NCBI GenBank assembly: GCA_020747065.1
Contig: JAGMVK010000006.1
Location: 310,001-374,000 of the forward strand
Reading direction: 5' to 3'
Source: Cadophora sp. MPI-SDFR-AT-0126
Taxonomy: Eukaryota > Ascomycota > Leotiomycetes > Helotiales > Ploettnerulaceae
Length of the DNA stretch: 64,000 nt
The first letter of the stretch is position 1. Every line of letters starts with the position of its first letter. Under the pieces are notes generated by a model. The model had not been told where the DNA came from and did no database searches. It saw only the letters and a program-made list of their open reading frames with translations. Position numbers and translations under genes: made by a program. Shown one piece after another: positions 1 through 12,206 of the stretch.

Positions 1-1014
1 CCAGCCAAGAAGGCTCGCAAGACCCATGCTACCAAATCCAACAACAGCTATCAAGGCCCCCAGCGACAATTGAGCGTAGCTCAAAAATGGTTCCTCGAGC
101 AGAGCAAGATCAAGCCAGGACCTGTCAACGTGTCCAAGTTGAGACGCGGAGCTAAGGGTCGTACCTTGGCGCAGAAACAGCGAGGCGACTGGGGTACTCC
201 GAAGAACACGATCACCAAGGCACAAATGAACACCATCCGTAAGCACTCCAAGTACACGACGAAGGTGTACCTCGACAAGGACGTCGTTACCAATATGGCC
301 ATGACCCACAGAGAGGCTATTCACTTCGAGAAGCTCGTAGGATCTAAAAGCTCGAAGTATATCTTGGAGCGTGGTGACGTCTCTGAAGAAGACCCGATCA
401 TCGATGGTCACTTGATCAAGTTCGAGTTGACCCAGTTCCAGAGAATCCGTAAGGGCAAGCAGGCAAGACGCGAGCGCCTTACTGCGGGAGAGGACCAGGA
501 CAGCGAGTCTTCTCTCTCGGATGACGACTCTCAATACGGCGACGATAAGGCAACTTGTGGTTGGGACCTGCAAGAGAGAATGGAGTACTACTTGGCGGGA
601 CAAGAGGCCAAGAAGGCTGGGGTAGAGGAGGACTACGACGGCTCGGATGAAGACGAGGAGGATGAGGAGCCACCCCTCCGCAAGAACAAGGGCAAGGGCA
701 GAGCCGTGTCGCGCGACTACTGCGAGGAGGATGAGGAGGAGAATCGGAAGGCTCGCGGCAGGAATAAGGGTAAAGGCCGGGTTGTTGCATCAGCTCATGA
801 CGAGGAGGACTACGACGAGCCAAAGCAACGCCGAAAGAGCAAAGGCAAGGGTCTGGCAATGGTACAAGCTGCGGGGGAATATGAAGCCCAGGAGGACAAC
901 GCGGATAAGGAGGAGACTTGGGAGCGTGCGCCGGAAGCTGCGATTGAATACGTAGCTGAGCACGCTCAAACGATCCAAGTCGAGGCAGAGAGCGAAGAGA
1001 GCGAGGAGGAGTGA
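1..1014 (+). CDS. Hypothetical charged low-complexity protein, 5'-truncated by the window edge
   Basis: The frame is open from base 1 and ends at TGA 1012-1014, so the start lies outside the window and at least 337 residues are present. The first ~160 residues are basic and look folded (WFLEQSKIKPGPVNVSKLRR, HREAIHFEKLVG). The rest is low complexity: acidic Glu/Asp runs alternate with three copies of a short basic motif of the type R-K/N-K/S-KGKGR/L. Such acidic/KGKG tails are common in nuclear or nucleolar proteins, but no known domain is recognised and the function is unknown. No internal stop is seen, base composition is normal, and a transposon begins about 630 bp downstream. Codon usage and the long open frame support a real gene; the low-complexity half would make homology searches noisy. 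Confidence 0.7.
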   Translation, partial: PAKKARKTHATKSNNSYQGPQRQLSVAQKWFLEQSKIKPGPVNVSKLRRGAKGRTLAQKQRGDWGTPKNTITKAQMNTIRKHSKYTTKVYLDKDVVTNMAMTHREAIHFEKLVGSKSSKYILERGDVSEEDPIIDGHLIKFELTQFQRIRKGKQARRERLTAGEDQDSESSLSDDDSQYGDDKATCGWDLQERMEYYLAGQEAKKAGVEEDYDGSDEDEEDEEPPLRKNKGKGRAVSRDYCEEDEEENRKARGRNKGKGRVVASAHDEEDYDEPKQRRKSKGKGLAMVQAAGEYEAQEDNADKEETWERAPEAAIEYVAEHAQTIQVEAESEESEEE

Positions 1015-1648
1015 CCGGTCAAGCAGGGCTCGCGGGCACAAGATGGAGGATTTCTGGGTGTATGGAGTGCATTTTCATTGGTTTTTTTTTCCTCTTCTCT
1101 TATGACACAGGAGGATATGGAGGTATGAAGTACGTGTGGGAGAGCAGAAGCCCAACATGTATGAGTCGACTTTTCTTTTGTATTCTCTTTTATTTCATCT
1201 TGGGATTTTGGGACTTTGGGATATGGTGTAAAAACTTGGGTGGGAAGTTTAATTGCATTGGAAGGATAAAGTGTCGGAGGGCAATGGAGTTATGGTACAT
1301 GGTGGAAGCGTCTGTACCAGAAAGAAATTTTGGTGGCATGGCCATCTGGATTTGTAATCCTCCTCCTGGATGGAGAGAAGGGCACATTAAGCAATAAGAA
1401 ATTTCTGTCTTCACCATGTATATCCTACTGATATGTGACACGGGCCTACTTAGGACTTTGATTTGCGACCTGGCATCTGTGATCATGGCAGCTTGTAACA
1501 GTATTCCTATGACCCTCTCCTTTCTTCTTTGGTCTTAGTTCTTCTTATTTGTCGCCGCTTTGGCTCCGGCAACTAAAACTTCTTTCGATTGTATTTGTGT
1601 ATTGGGTATGACTCATAGGTGATCGCAATGGGGCATGGAGGCGTATTA
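1015..1648. other. Intergenic region, 3' flank of the first gene
   Basis: This holds the presumed 3' UTR of the upstream gene and T-rich sequence. No convincing gene is seen; short ORFs on both strands overlap and lack a sensible protein composition. It ends at the TA dinucleotide (1647-1648) that flanks the DNA transposon. Confidence 0.6.
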
Positions 1649-1692
1649 ACGTCTCACCCCTAGTTTCCGCCCACCCCTACATTCCGCCCACC
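1649..1692. repeat. Left terminal inverted repeat of transposon copy A
   Basis: This 44-bp end pairs with the reverse complement of 3438-3481 with a minority of mismatches, most of them C/T or G/A. It starts ACGTCTCACCCC and contains two CCCTA...CCGC blocks. The flanking TA is the target-site duplication. Confidence 0.85.
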
Positions 1693-3437
1693 TCGCTTAA
1701 CCTCACCGCTTCTTATACCACCCAACTTCAATAATTATTTAATATTTTATTCTCTAATCGATTTTCTTGAAATTTGGAATATGAATTAATCTTATTATGA
1801 AGCCTTAATATACTGAACGTAACGTCATATGTACTATTAAGGAGATCGCAAATAGCAAGTCCTTACGAAAGGCATATCTGGAGTAAGGTATTCCAAGGTC
1901 TACTCTTCATGATCGGAATACAACGACACAACTACATAAGGAGGCCGCTAAACATATGCAAAGACTTCCTACTATAATTAAAGATCAATTAACTAATTAG
2001 ATTTTAACTCAAGAGTCTCTTAGCTATAGAGTTACCTATACGCAGATACAGGTTTTTAGAGAGAGGCTCCTAGCTCTTTAAGGAGACCACCGCCTACTTA
2101 GAAAACACTAGATAGTACGGTTTTTAGCTCGGAATCCTATTCTTAAGACTAAGAGGTAAATATACGTCGATTCTATACGTATTAATAACGCTTATTCTGA
2201 AGTTATTAAGCCGTAGTTCCAAAAATTAGTAATTCCGGTAATCAAGGTAATTCCAGCCTCTTAACGATGAAATATAAACGAGACTAGTATTATGGAAGGT
2301 TATAGTCTGAATAGATATATAGTAAGGAGTACAGAGACACGTAAGGTTCAAGGAAAATAGCTAAGCTCGCGCTCTTAGATAACAATTATTAAGTGCATAT
2401 CCGCAATAAGTCTCTCTACGTTTCCGGCTATAATATATAAGGAAAAATCAGTCTAATAATAATAGTTTCCATCGCAATTAAATATATTCGATCTATAGTA
2501 CTTTACAGCCACAGAAAATAAGTAGATAACTAATCAGATAGCTCTGGAGTAGCTAGAAAAGGTCTTTATTCCTTAGACAGAACCACGTAACTATTTAGCA
2601 AGACTCCTTATTCTAGACGGCTATAAGAGCCACGAGACTACGGATTTCCTTTAGAGGTATCTCGAGTATAATATCTACCTTCTTTTCTTACTAGTACATA
2701 TATCACACGTCTTACAACCTCTTAATTTAACAGTTTTTTCATCGCTTAAGCGTACTTACTAGAAAGAGCTTCAAAAGTTAAGTTCAATAATCGATTCTAC
2801 GCTAATTAGTAAGCGCAATTTCCTTATATGCTACGAAAAGGCACGCTAAGAAAGTATTATAGCTTCAAATATCAAGGCTAAGTAGAGAACTACCGGTCTA
2901 TAGCCGGTCTCTATAGTAAAGCTATTAATAAGCCCTTTACTCTTAGAAAACAGTAATAAATTAATAAATCCGACTCTCCTAAAGCTTCAGGAGATACTAA
3001 TACTACCTCCAGAGGTTTCCGATACTTCAATTAAGTTACATACTCTAAGAAACCGGAAAGAGATATACGTATAGATTCGGACCCTAGCTAGCGGGTCACA
3101 TAACTAACTTCCAGTTAATCGTTTACTCTTTAAGAAGGTTATAAAGGGAATAGATAAAAGAGACTACGAATTAGGGAAGGTAAATATAAGGGTTAAAGAG
3201 TTAGAAAAGAGATTAGAGTAAGTATAGCCAAGGAAAAGGAAGAAAGTCCTGACTAGTCCAAATTCCTGGTTTATAAGAACACATGCAATTAGGGAGGCTT
3301 AAATCGCAGCTAGAGAATACTAAATTAAACCTATAGAATTAGAAAGAGAAGGAGATTCAGATTCTACAATATCTTATATAGAAGTTAACGCAGAATAGAA
3401 ATATTAAGTATTAAAAATCAGGTAACGAAATTAGTGT

Positions 3438-3481
3438 GGTAGGCGGAATCTAAGGGTAAGCGGAAACCAGGGGTAAGACGT
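3438..3481. repeat. Right terminal inverted repeat of transposon copy A
   Basis: The reverse complement starts ACGTCTTACCCC and matches the left end across about 44 bp. It is followed directly by the second copy of the TA duplication at 3482-3483. Confidence 0.85.
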
Positions 3482-3483
3482 TA

Positions 3484-4191
3484 GATCTACTTGTTGCGCA
3501 TGTTAATTTCTGAAAAGACTTCTTTCGATACATATATATATATATAAGGTCTGCAAGAAGTATTGTAATCTTTGGGGAAGAGTTATAATTGGAACTCATA
3601 TCAGTTCTATAGCGAGACTTTTCGCCTGAACTGAGCGATCTCGGCCTCTCTCATAGATGAAGAATGAAACTCACCATGCCTGTGGTTTACCCCGATTCTC
3701 AACTATTCCTTGCCCTTTGAATCCCCACAAAGTAATGACCCATTCCGTACCTGTTCCTTAAGCTTCATCGGATCTCTCTTTAAGCCTTTTTGTTCCATTT
3801 CTGGTTCCCTTATCATTCCTTTCAACTCACGACCCTGGAGTCCGCTTGAATGTCTTTCTATACTTCCCTTGAGGGAGTGCCAAGAACAGACGAGCAGTTG
3901 TCGATTTGGTTCTGAGCCTTGTCACAAGAAGTGAATGCCACATCAACCCCCAATGAAGAATGCGACTTAGGCAGCATTCGCTAGCGCCACCTCGGGTGAA
4001 GTCCTTAAGCTCAATGTCAAAGCCCTCCTCGCTTCTTCCACACATGCGTTTTCCCTCAAGGCTACCGTCAGGTCAAATCCTAGACATCTCAAATCTCGAC
4101 GCAGCTTTGTAAAATCAGCGCATTTGCAGAACACGCCAATACACTTTCACGGGTGATAAGCTTGCGAGACTTCTGCGAATTGCATATCAAG
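3484..4191. other. Intergenic region between transposon copy A and the next gene
   Basis: It contains a short (AT)n run near 3531-3546 and ordinary mixed-composition DNA, presumably the promoter of the gene at 4192. Overlapping small ORFs (for example 3710-3934) show no protein-like features and are not called. Confidence 0.5.
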
Positions 4192-5525
4192 ATGGATCCA
4201 AAGGACGCGTTGTGGATGGAAGCTCTTCAGAGTGTGGTGAGTTTCAAATGTCACGGCGACCCGCGCTCCAAACTCACCGGTTCCTGCATGACTTTATTTG
4301 CTAACACTTCCGCTACAGAATTTGCATGCTCTATAATACAAGCCTGGCCATCAGAGCCCAAGCTTTCCGTTCACACAAAGCGATTTGGTGCTCTCCCTAG
4401 CGCAGCAAGCATTCAATCTTGCCTGGGAAAAGTTCAGAATGGCACAAAGAGAGGAGATGGATAGCGGAGCAGAACGGGATGGATCGGAATTGGACGACTC
4501 GGGGTTCATTGAAGACGACCGCAACCGACGAGACACAAGCGCTCTGTCGGATCTTGCCCCTCTCGCCGACCAGCTCGATGCAATCGAGCGAAATTATCCC
4601 AGCATCGAAGTAGATGAAAAAGCCCCAATTCCCCAAGACCCAAAAACTCATTCAGGGAAAGCACCGAAGCTGGCACCAGAGCACTCCAGCGCAAATCGCA
4701 ACACCTACGCCGTACCCATGGTCTCTCTTAACAAAAGCGAACTCCTCAGAATCTGCAAGCACTTCCGCTACCGAACCGACCTATTCAAGGGTCTCGCCAA
4801 AGACAGCAAGGTCACCCATACTATTCGCTTGTCCCTTTGTGAGTGTAGACTGCTTTCGCGCCATCGGAAAAGCAGAGGGATCTCGTGGGAATTCAAACCG
4901 CCAAAGTCGATCAAGAATCCGGATCTGTATGCCCGGATGGCTCCAATCAATAATCGAAAGTATGATATTCTCCAACGCCGTAGGATTCGTGCGGAGTTGG
5001 AGCTTAGACGGTCTGGCCAACGGACTGAAGATTCTGAGGATGAGAGTTTGAGTGAGGATGAGGGACAGTACGATAGCGACTGTGAGAGTGATGGCGAGAC
5101 CGTCGTCGGAGAAGGTGAACATCTTGGTGGAGCAGCAGACAGTGGCACTCCAGAAGTCGAGATGGAAGGAGTGATGAGTTCCGAGTACGATGCCTCCGAT
5201 GAGTTCACGGATCGTGCCGATTCTGAGATGACAGAGTCGTCGGCGGCTTCTTCTGTTGGTAAGTTGAGTTCAACATATTGTATTGTTGACTTGGCACTGA
5301 CGAGTGAATAGCGGATGAGAACGGAAGACCTTACAAGGGGGGCAAACTTTCCTGGACGGGAGCAAACGGATTTATCGAGAGCTGGAGCCCGGCACGGAGC
5401 ACATCTGTCGAGAGTGGTAAGAACCTCCCTTCAATCATAAAAGAAGACTCGGAGAAATGAAGTACTGACTTTTATGAACTTTTTTAGGAGCTACTCGCCC
5501 GAAAATATTGGGTGCACCATTCTGA
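4192..5525 (+). CDS. Hypothetical multi-exon protein with acidic, Ser-rich C-terminus
   Basis: Proposed exons are 4192-4236, ~4355-5258, 5312-5416 and 5488-5525. The last two introns (5259-5311 and 5417-5487) have canonical GTAAG donors and TAG acceptors and keep the phase. The 4237 GTGAGT donor is good but its acceptor is uncertain: CAG at 4354 or AAG at 4342 both keep the frame and skip a TAA at 4334. An alternative start is the ATG at 4439. The protein is about 360 residues: a central basic conserved-looking region (SELLRICKHFRYRTDLFKGL, then a CECRLL patch and a YDILQRRRIRAELELRR helix), followed by an Asp/Glu/Ser-rich stretch. No domain is recognised and the function is unknown. The neighbouring sequence is transposon-rich on both sides. 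Confidence 0.6.
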
Positions 5526-6548
5526 GGTTTGTCTAGAACATCACGAAGGATTAGCAGGATGTTGGGTTTGCACGAGTAAATCAGGGAATTCCTGGGGCGC
5601 GATATAGATGTTTGGAATACTGCAAAAGAAGAGTCTAGAGAATGGATACAGCCACAATGAGAATTATGGGGAGTTAAGGAGTGAGTGAAATAATGATACA
5701 CCGATGTCGTACTTCTGGTATTCCACATTTAGCACGGCTAAATGTCATTGTTTACTTTCTTTCGCACATTAAGCGAGACGCGATGTGGGGCAGTCCAACA
5801 ACGTCCCTCTTGCCGCAGCACACCCCAACATTTGGAAGTCATAGACTGCGAAGGGGGAACACAACCCTGACTTGTATTATTTTCGATGTGTATATGTTAA
5901 AAGCTACTAAGAATCAAGAAATCCATCTTCGTTGTAATGGACATTAGAGAATACTTAGTAAGGTGATAAGGTTATCATTCCTAGATTCGAGCTCCTTCCC
6001 TACGTCGTTGAAAACCAAGGTCCAGTCTATACATCTCCCTTGAGATAAAACATAATCATAAGAAACATAAGATGAGATGACTAGAAGTGTTATCTATACC
6101 AGACATGCTTTCGTGTTGATGTTAGAGATCTGATTTGCATAAATGAGCCAGATGCAAGGGGCGTTGTCTCCATGATTGCAGACCTATAGAGTTCTGATAT
6201 AGCCAGTTGAGCAAGATAGCGATACCATGTGAAACTAAAGAAGTGGGAGGAAATAAGTTGATATCTTGCCCAGTTGATGTCTCAGATGAGGCTTGGGTGG
6301 AGGAGGAATCATAGAGCAGAAATGGAAGGATGACCTTCTCTATTTTCGGAAATCACTTTGTCATTGAGTCCAAAGGGGCTTGAAGTTGGCTGAGAGATAT
6401 TTTGTTTGCGTTTCTACAGCTTAGAAAGTATTAACCTGGCACGAGGTTTAAAGAGCAGAAGAGTCAACATGGAAATGATAAGTAATGATGTCCTTTGGAG
6501 GAAAAAAAAAAGGCAAAGATGGGAGACGGTAGGGCGAACCTCAGGATA
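5526..6548. other. Intergenic region with no recognised gene
   Basis: Nothing with coding character is seen. Composition is mixed, and the stretch ends at TA 6547-6548, the target duplication of transposon copy B. Confidence 0.5.
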
Positions 6549-7394
6549 ACGTCTAACCCCCCCCCCCTTCCGGCCACCTCGCTTAACCTCACCGCTCTTT
6601 ATACTACTCAACTTCAATAATTATTTAATATTCTAATCTCTAATTGATTTTCTTATAATTTAGAATATAAATTAATAATATTATAAAGCCTTAGTATACT
6701 AAATATAATATTATATATACTCTTAAAGAAGTAGTAGGTAGTAAGTCTTTATAGAAGGTATTACTTAAGTAAGGTATTTTAAGGTCTACCCTTATAGACT
6801 ATAACATAATAACATAACTATATAAGAAAGGTACTAGCTACTTATAAAAGCTCCTTATAGTAATAGAAAATTAATTAATTAATTAGATTTTAATTTAAGA
6901 AGCTCTTAGCTATAGAGTTACTTATATATAGATACAGGTTTTTAGAGAGAAGCTTCTAGCCCTTTAAGGAGACTACTACTTACTTAGAAAACACTAGATA
7001 ATATAGTTTTTAGCCCGGAATCCTATTCTTAAGACTAAGAGGTAAATATATATTAATTCTATATATATTAACTACACTTATTTTAAAGTTATTAGATTAT
7101 AGTTCTAAAAGTTAGAGATTCTAAATATTAAAGTAATTCTAGCCTCTTAATAATGAAATATAAACAAAATAAGTATTATAGAAGGTTATAGTCTTAATAA
7201 ATATATCGTAAAGAGTGCGGAAAGCCGGAAGGTTTAAGAGAAATAGTTAGGCTCACGTGCTTAGATAATAATTATTAAGTATATATCTACTATAAGTGTC
7301 TCTACTTTTCTAATTATAATTTATAAGGGAAAAATAATCTAATAGTAATAGTTTCTATCTTAATTAGATATATTTGATTTATAGTACTTTATAA

Positions 7395-7670
7395 TGTGGT
7401 GGGGATTGGCTTAGTAAAACTTTTATTACTTGACTTATGCACTCCGCATTATACTTAAGTTAAGACCTTCTTTAAGAGATTTTATTATTAATAATAGCAC
7501 TTTTTCTTTTAATAGGATTTACACTTCTTTCTTTAATTAATAATTTATACTCTTTAAATATATGATATCTTTTAATTTCGTCTATTTATTATTTTTTGAA
7601 CCTTATACCTTATATACCTTATATTTACTACCCTCTTATCGTATAGGAGATTAGGGTCCTCCCCTCCACA
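7395..7670 (+). repeat. 5' LTR of the Gypsy element
   Basis: This 276-bp LTR begins TGTGGTGGGG and ends CCCCTCCACA. It aligns end to end with 26743-27018; the differences are mostly C/T and G/A in both directions, as expected from RIP after insertion. Confidence 0.88.
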
Positions 7671-10600
7671 TATATTTTAGTAACCTACGCAGAGAATATT
7701 CAGAGTATATAAAGTATTTAAGTAAGTATAATAGAGTATCCCTTATACTAATTCAGAATTCTTAAGGTTTAGAAACGCTAAATATACAACTACAGAAACT
7801 ATTCAGTTAGCCCTTTTATAGGCCTTGATATAACAATAGATATAATAGCAGTAACTACAATATCAAGAGATTATACTAGAACAATAGACTTACTTTATAA
7901 AAGGGGGGAATCTCGAAGTACTAGAAAAATACTACCTCTTTTTACAGGAATTTTACTTCCGCCATTTATTTTATTTAATACCTCTTTAAGGACCTAAGAC
8001 TTACTTAAGACAAGGAAACTACCAGCTCCAATAGAAATTAATCAGCTCTTTACTAGAGCCTAAAAGCCTACGAGTATTAGGAGAGACAGACTCGTACAGG
8101 TATTTTAAGCCTAAAATACTTAAGTATTAGAGCGTTTATCTTTACTTTACTATTTTCAGCTTAGAACCCTTAAGTTTTTATATACTAGGACAGAAATTTC
8201 TATCTCAGTATTCTATTATTACAAGTTTTATTTTAATTAATTTAATTTTTTATTTCAAATACTTATTTATAAACTATATTTTCTTTATCTTTTTTATACT
8301 AAGTCTTTACTTATTTCAAAAGAGATAGTTAAAGGAATTCTACCTAGGAGATTCTCAGGAAGCTTTATCTAGGAGCTAGCACACCTAAGGAAAGTCTACC
8401 TAAGCGCTATTTAGGAGAATTAAGTCTTTTATAATTACCTTTACTACTATTTTCTTCTATTCTACGGAATACTTATATTTCTTTACCTTCTGGAATTACT
8501 ATTATACTCTATTTCATATATACGAACCTCACATAATAACACTAATTAATAAATCCAATACTATATTAGCAAATAATACTAAAAATACTAGCCTTAAAAA
8601 AAAGAAAGCAATAGGCTTTAATAGTCCTAAAGCTAAAACTCCCTTAGGCGCTTCAGTGAACACCTTATAAGTAAGACTAACCGCTAATACAGACTTATTA
8701 AAGCCTAATGTCTTAAAAAATAAAGGCAAAGCCAGTATTACTTCGAGCAGCTTAGGGCTATCCAAAGAAGCTAAGACCCCTTCTAAAGCAGAAGATAAAG
8801 GCCACTTCTAAGATACTAAACAGTAAATCAATATTTAGTAACCTATACTACTAGCTCGCAGTATCGGGGCTTTATACTTTAATAGGCAAGAAGCTACTTA
8901 ATATCTTAAGAGTCTTATTCGCCTATTCAAGAATTAAAGAGTTATTTTAGAGAATAAAATGAAGCAATAAGTTATTAAGTACGCTAAACCTTCTGTAGTA
9001 TGGAATCTTAAGAGGCTCCCGGGGTACGCCTTCAATACTTTTAAGGAGTTCAGTGCTACAATTCAAAAGGAGTATCAAAGTCTTAATTTACATCACCGCC
9101 TATATACTATTAGCTACCTTAATACTCTTATTCATAACTTTTAACTTCTTTAGGCAACAGACTCTAACTTAATAGAAGTCCATTAATTCTGCAGGGCGTT
9201 TAAGAAAGTCACTATTAATTACAAAAATAAAGGTAATCTTACAGATAAGCAAATTATACTTCAATTCCTATTTACACTTTTAATATACCTTAAAAAGAAA
9301 GCTATAAAGGTATTAATTCAATAGAGCAGGGGCTAGTTTAATACTAATAACCTAGTCTTGTTCTTTAAAGTATTTAAAGTAATAAAAACCAGGATCTTTT
9401 TTACTAAGGATATTAATACGCTAGTTAAGAAGCAGAGTATTAGCAACGATTCTACAGGGTATTCAAATATTAATTACTTTACTAAGCCAGTACTACTAAT
9501 AATTTAGGCAAGTAATACTACCAGATTTTAGGCCAACTTTACTACTTACTAAGATAATACTCTTACTACTCAGATACAATAAGCCTTCCAAGACGATTTT
9601 AAGACTACGAGGCCTAGTTCCTTGAATTAAGTTACTGCTCCAGTTAGCGAAGACTTAATTCCGATTATTTAAAAGATTAAGAATAATATTACTTAAGTAT
9701 TGAACCACGATCTTAATATTATTACTAAAGGATTAAGAGATTTCCAGATTTTTTAGGGAATAGTTAAGCGAATCTTTAACTCTTAGTTAATATTTAAGAT
9801 TAACTTAATTTAGTACACTAAGCATACTACTAAGGAGGCCCTAATTCAGTAGGGTAAGAGTCAGCCCACTAGCAGGTCTAGTCGCTATAATCGTAGCGCC
9901 GATCACTATAGTAACAATAAAAAGAGGTATAAATAATACCATAATAAGTGCCTTCCGGAAATAAAACCTCAAGCTTTTTACTAATATATAAATCAGTGCT
10001 ATAACTATAAGAAATTTATTAGTTTAGAGATAATTTACAAAGCCGATAATAATAACTATATTTATATTAGTCCTTAGAAAGAGAGGAAGTTAAAGTACCT
10101 TGTAATATTCCCTAATAGTAATATTTCTTAAAGATAAGAGGTACTAAAGAAAGTACTTAATACTATACATAGTCCTAATTTAGTAAGAAGAGCTTAAGCA
10201 GAAAAGAATTTTCTTGACTTATAGGTACAGGCTATATTAGCGCGAGAGCCGATCTATAATAATTTCATAAACAGCTTGGAAATTGAACTTGACTTAGAAC
10301 TAGTTAATACCTTAAATATTCTTGCCCAAGTTTATAGTAGAGATACTCTAGTAAGAATTCAAAGCCTCTATACGCATACTAAGGAAGACTCAGACACTAA
10401 GGAATTCCAAGTATAATCAGTGGAAACTAGAGCTTATTCTACAGCTTTACGAAAACAATTCTATAATATAGAAGCTAAACTCCAGGATTAGATTAAAGCA
10501 TACACTATTTATAGACAATTGAAATTCCTTGAAGAAATTACTAAAGGAGTATAGTTTACTAAAGCTTAGAAAGATACTTATTTCTTAAGCACTATAGATA

Positions 10601-11512
10601 TTAATAATCCTAAGGAATCTTACAAAATACTTATAGAGATCCTTAAACAAAATACTAAAAAGATTAACTTTAGTAAATCTTCCTTTATTATAAAACTTTC
10701 TATATTATTAGCCTCTATTTATAAAACAGCAAAAGAATTAAAGCCTACTCAAACCCCTCCTTTAGTAATTCCAAAGTATAGCTTACGTAAGGCAAGTTCA
10801 AGGAACCCCCGCGTATATAAAGTATTATTTTAGAACAATTATAAGTACAAGAATATACTAGATAAGCTATTAAACCTAAAAGAGATCTCCGGAAATCTTA
10901 CTCTAAGAGAGTTAATAGTACTAATCGATCCTTCTAAGGTAGTAAACCCTTCCACTAGAATTATTAATTAATTAATACAGAGGCATAGAAAGGCATAACA
11001 AGTAGAGGAAGCCAAAGTATAATTACTAGAGGCGTTAATTAATTCAGATAATATTCTCTAATAAAGACCTATACTATAGTCACCTCTTATAAATATTAAT
11101 AAGTACAAAGAAGGAAACGCTAAGTTATAAAGTTATAATTTAGAGAAAGAAGCTTTATTTCCGAAAACATCTCCTTATAATAAGCTTACTCTAGAGATAG
11201 AGAGTTATTAATAGGTACTACTTTCAGAAAAGAAATAGAGAATCATAAGGAGCAGCCTAAAGTAGTACCTTTATATTTAAAAACTTGAAACTTACTAACA
11301 AAGCCAGCGAGCCTAAATCATCTAATCTATCAAGTTTCTTATTTCACGCTTTATTTTACTCTTATTAATTAATTCTATTCCTTTTCTTAGATTACCTCTA
11401 CTTACTTTTCTTACTAACTTTTAGTAATCCTTTTCATAATACTAATAAAGTACCTATAAGACTAGCACTAACAGTGCTTTAGTAAGCGTCTATCACAGGA
11501 AGGTATTTAGCG
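7671..11512 (+). pseudogene. Decayed gag/leader region of the Gypsy element
   Basis: This A+T-rich stretch between the 5' LTR and the Copia insertion should hold the leader and gag. No frame is open for long; stops are TAA/TAG. A possible zinc-knuckle remnant (CYNY followed by KKF) is readable near 9990-10030. The minus-strand 78-codon frame at 8529-8765 looks like a chance opening in T-rich DNA. Gag boundaries cannot be placed by eye. Confidence 0.5.
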
Positions 11513-11517
11513 TTAAC

Positions 11518-11734
11518 TGTCGGTTCAATACCGAATATAAGCCAAGAATCAAACGTAAATATCATGTATATGCATATCAAGCTTGATGGTGTGGAAAATC
11601 TGTGTTTATTCTAAGAGGGGGTGGGAGGTACTAGACTATATACTGCCTCCCGAAACGCCACCGAATCACCCCCGTAAGTGGTCCTACCCCCTATTCTAGC
11701 TAAGACATGCTTTGGATGGGCCTGCGGACCAACA
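11518..11734 (-). repeat. Copia LTR (3' LTR in the element's own orientation)
   Basis: This 217-bp terminal repeat has TG...CA ends, is identical to 18956-19172 on reading, and is preceded by the TTAAC duplication. Confidence 0.93.
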
Positions 11735-12206
11735 CTAGCAACTCTTCTTTTTGGAAGGACACTTCCAAGCGAATCTTCATAGTACAGAAGCGAATCTCCA
11801 ACCCAATGGTAAAGAAAACAAGCTGTACAGAATGACCATATTCGCAAAGAAAAATAGAATGAGCGTACCAGGTACGGAGCTACGGAAGTACCATAGTCCG
11901 AAAGACCTCCGATTCTGGCCTGAAAAACCTCCCACGGAAGTAGTTGATGCGGCCCGTCAGAAGACAATAGCAAGTAAACAGACGCTAAGCGAGACCACCG
12001 CTGGCTGTACTATTACAAAAACCAGATCTCCCTCCATTCTGAAGCTTTCTTTCTTTAAGCAAACATCAAAAAACTCTCCGTACGTACACAGAATTGTCGA
12101 TCTCCAGAGATATTCGCTAACATTTTGCTGTAGCCCGTACCAAATCAAATAAGCAAAAGTATGTATACAAAACAAAAGAATCGTAGGTGGTTCAGTGGTG
12201 AAACGG

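Larger units (their letters stand above)
1649..3481 (+). mobile_element. Fot1/pogo-like (Tc1/mariner superfamily) DNA transposon, copy A, RIP-damaged
   Basis: The element is 1833 bp, bounded by imperfect 44-bp terminal inverted repeats (1649-1692 and 3438-3481, both starting ACGTCT) and flanked by TA at 1647-1648 and 3482-3483. Size, TIR length and TA target match the fungal Fot1/Pot2 group. A decayed transposase is readable on the plus strand: an LDGYKSHE-like stretch near 2612-2638 corresponds to the DG-H/Y-x-SH catalytic motif of DDE_1 transposases, and 2680-2750 reads like the family motif H-x-S-HVLQPL followed by VFSSLKRTY. Many stops, nearly all TAA/TAG, and very high A+T indicate RIP. 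It cannot encode an active transposase. A second copy of the same element lies at 6549-27978. Confidence 0.88.

Noticed and set aside
8529..8765. 78-codon minus-strand frame in the Gypsy gag region
   Set aside because: The hydrophobic composition is expected from RIP-biased T-rich DNA; no homology-like motif.
12186..12206. tRNA A-box-like stretch (GGTGGTTCAGTGGT) just upstream of the antisense Copia gene
   Set aside because: No B-box or cloverleaf-compatible 3' half follows at the expected distance, so it is not called a tRNA.
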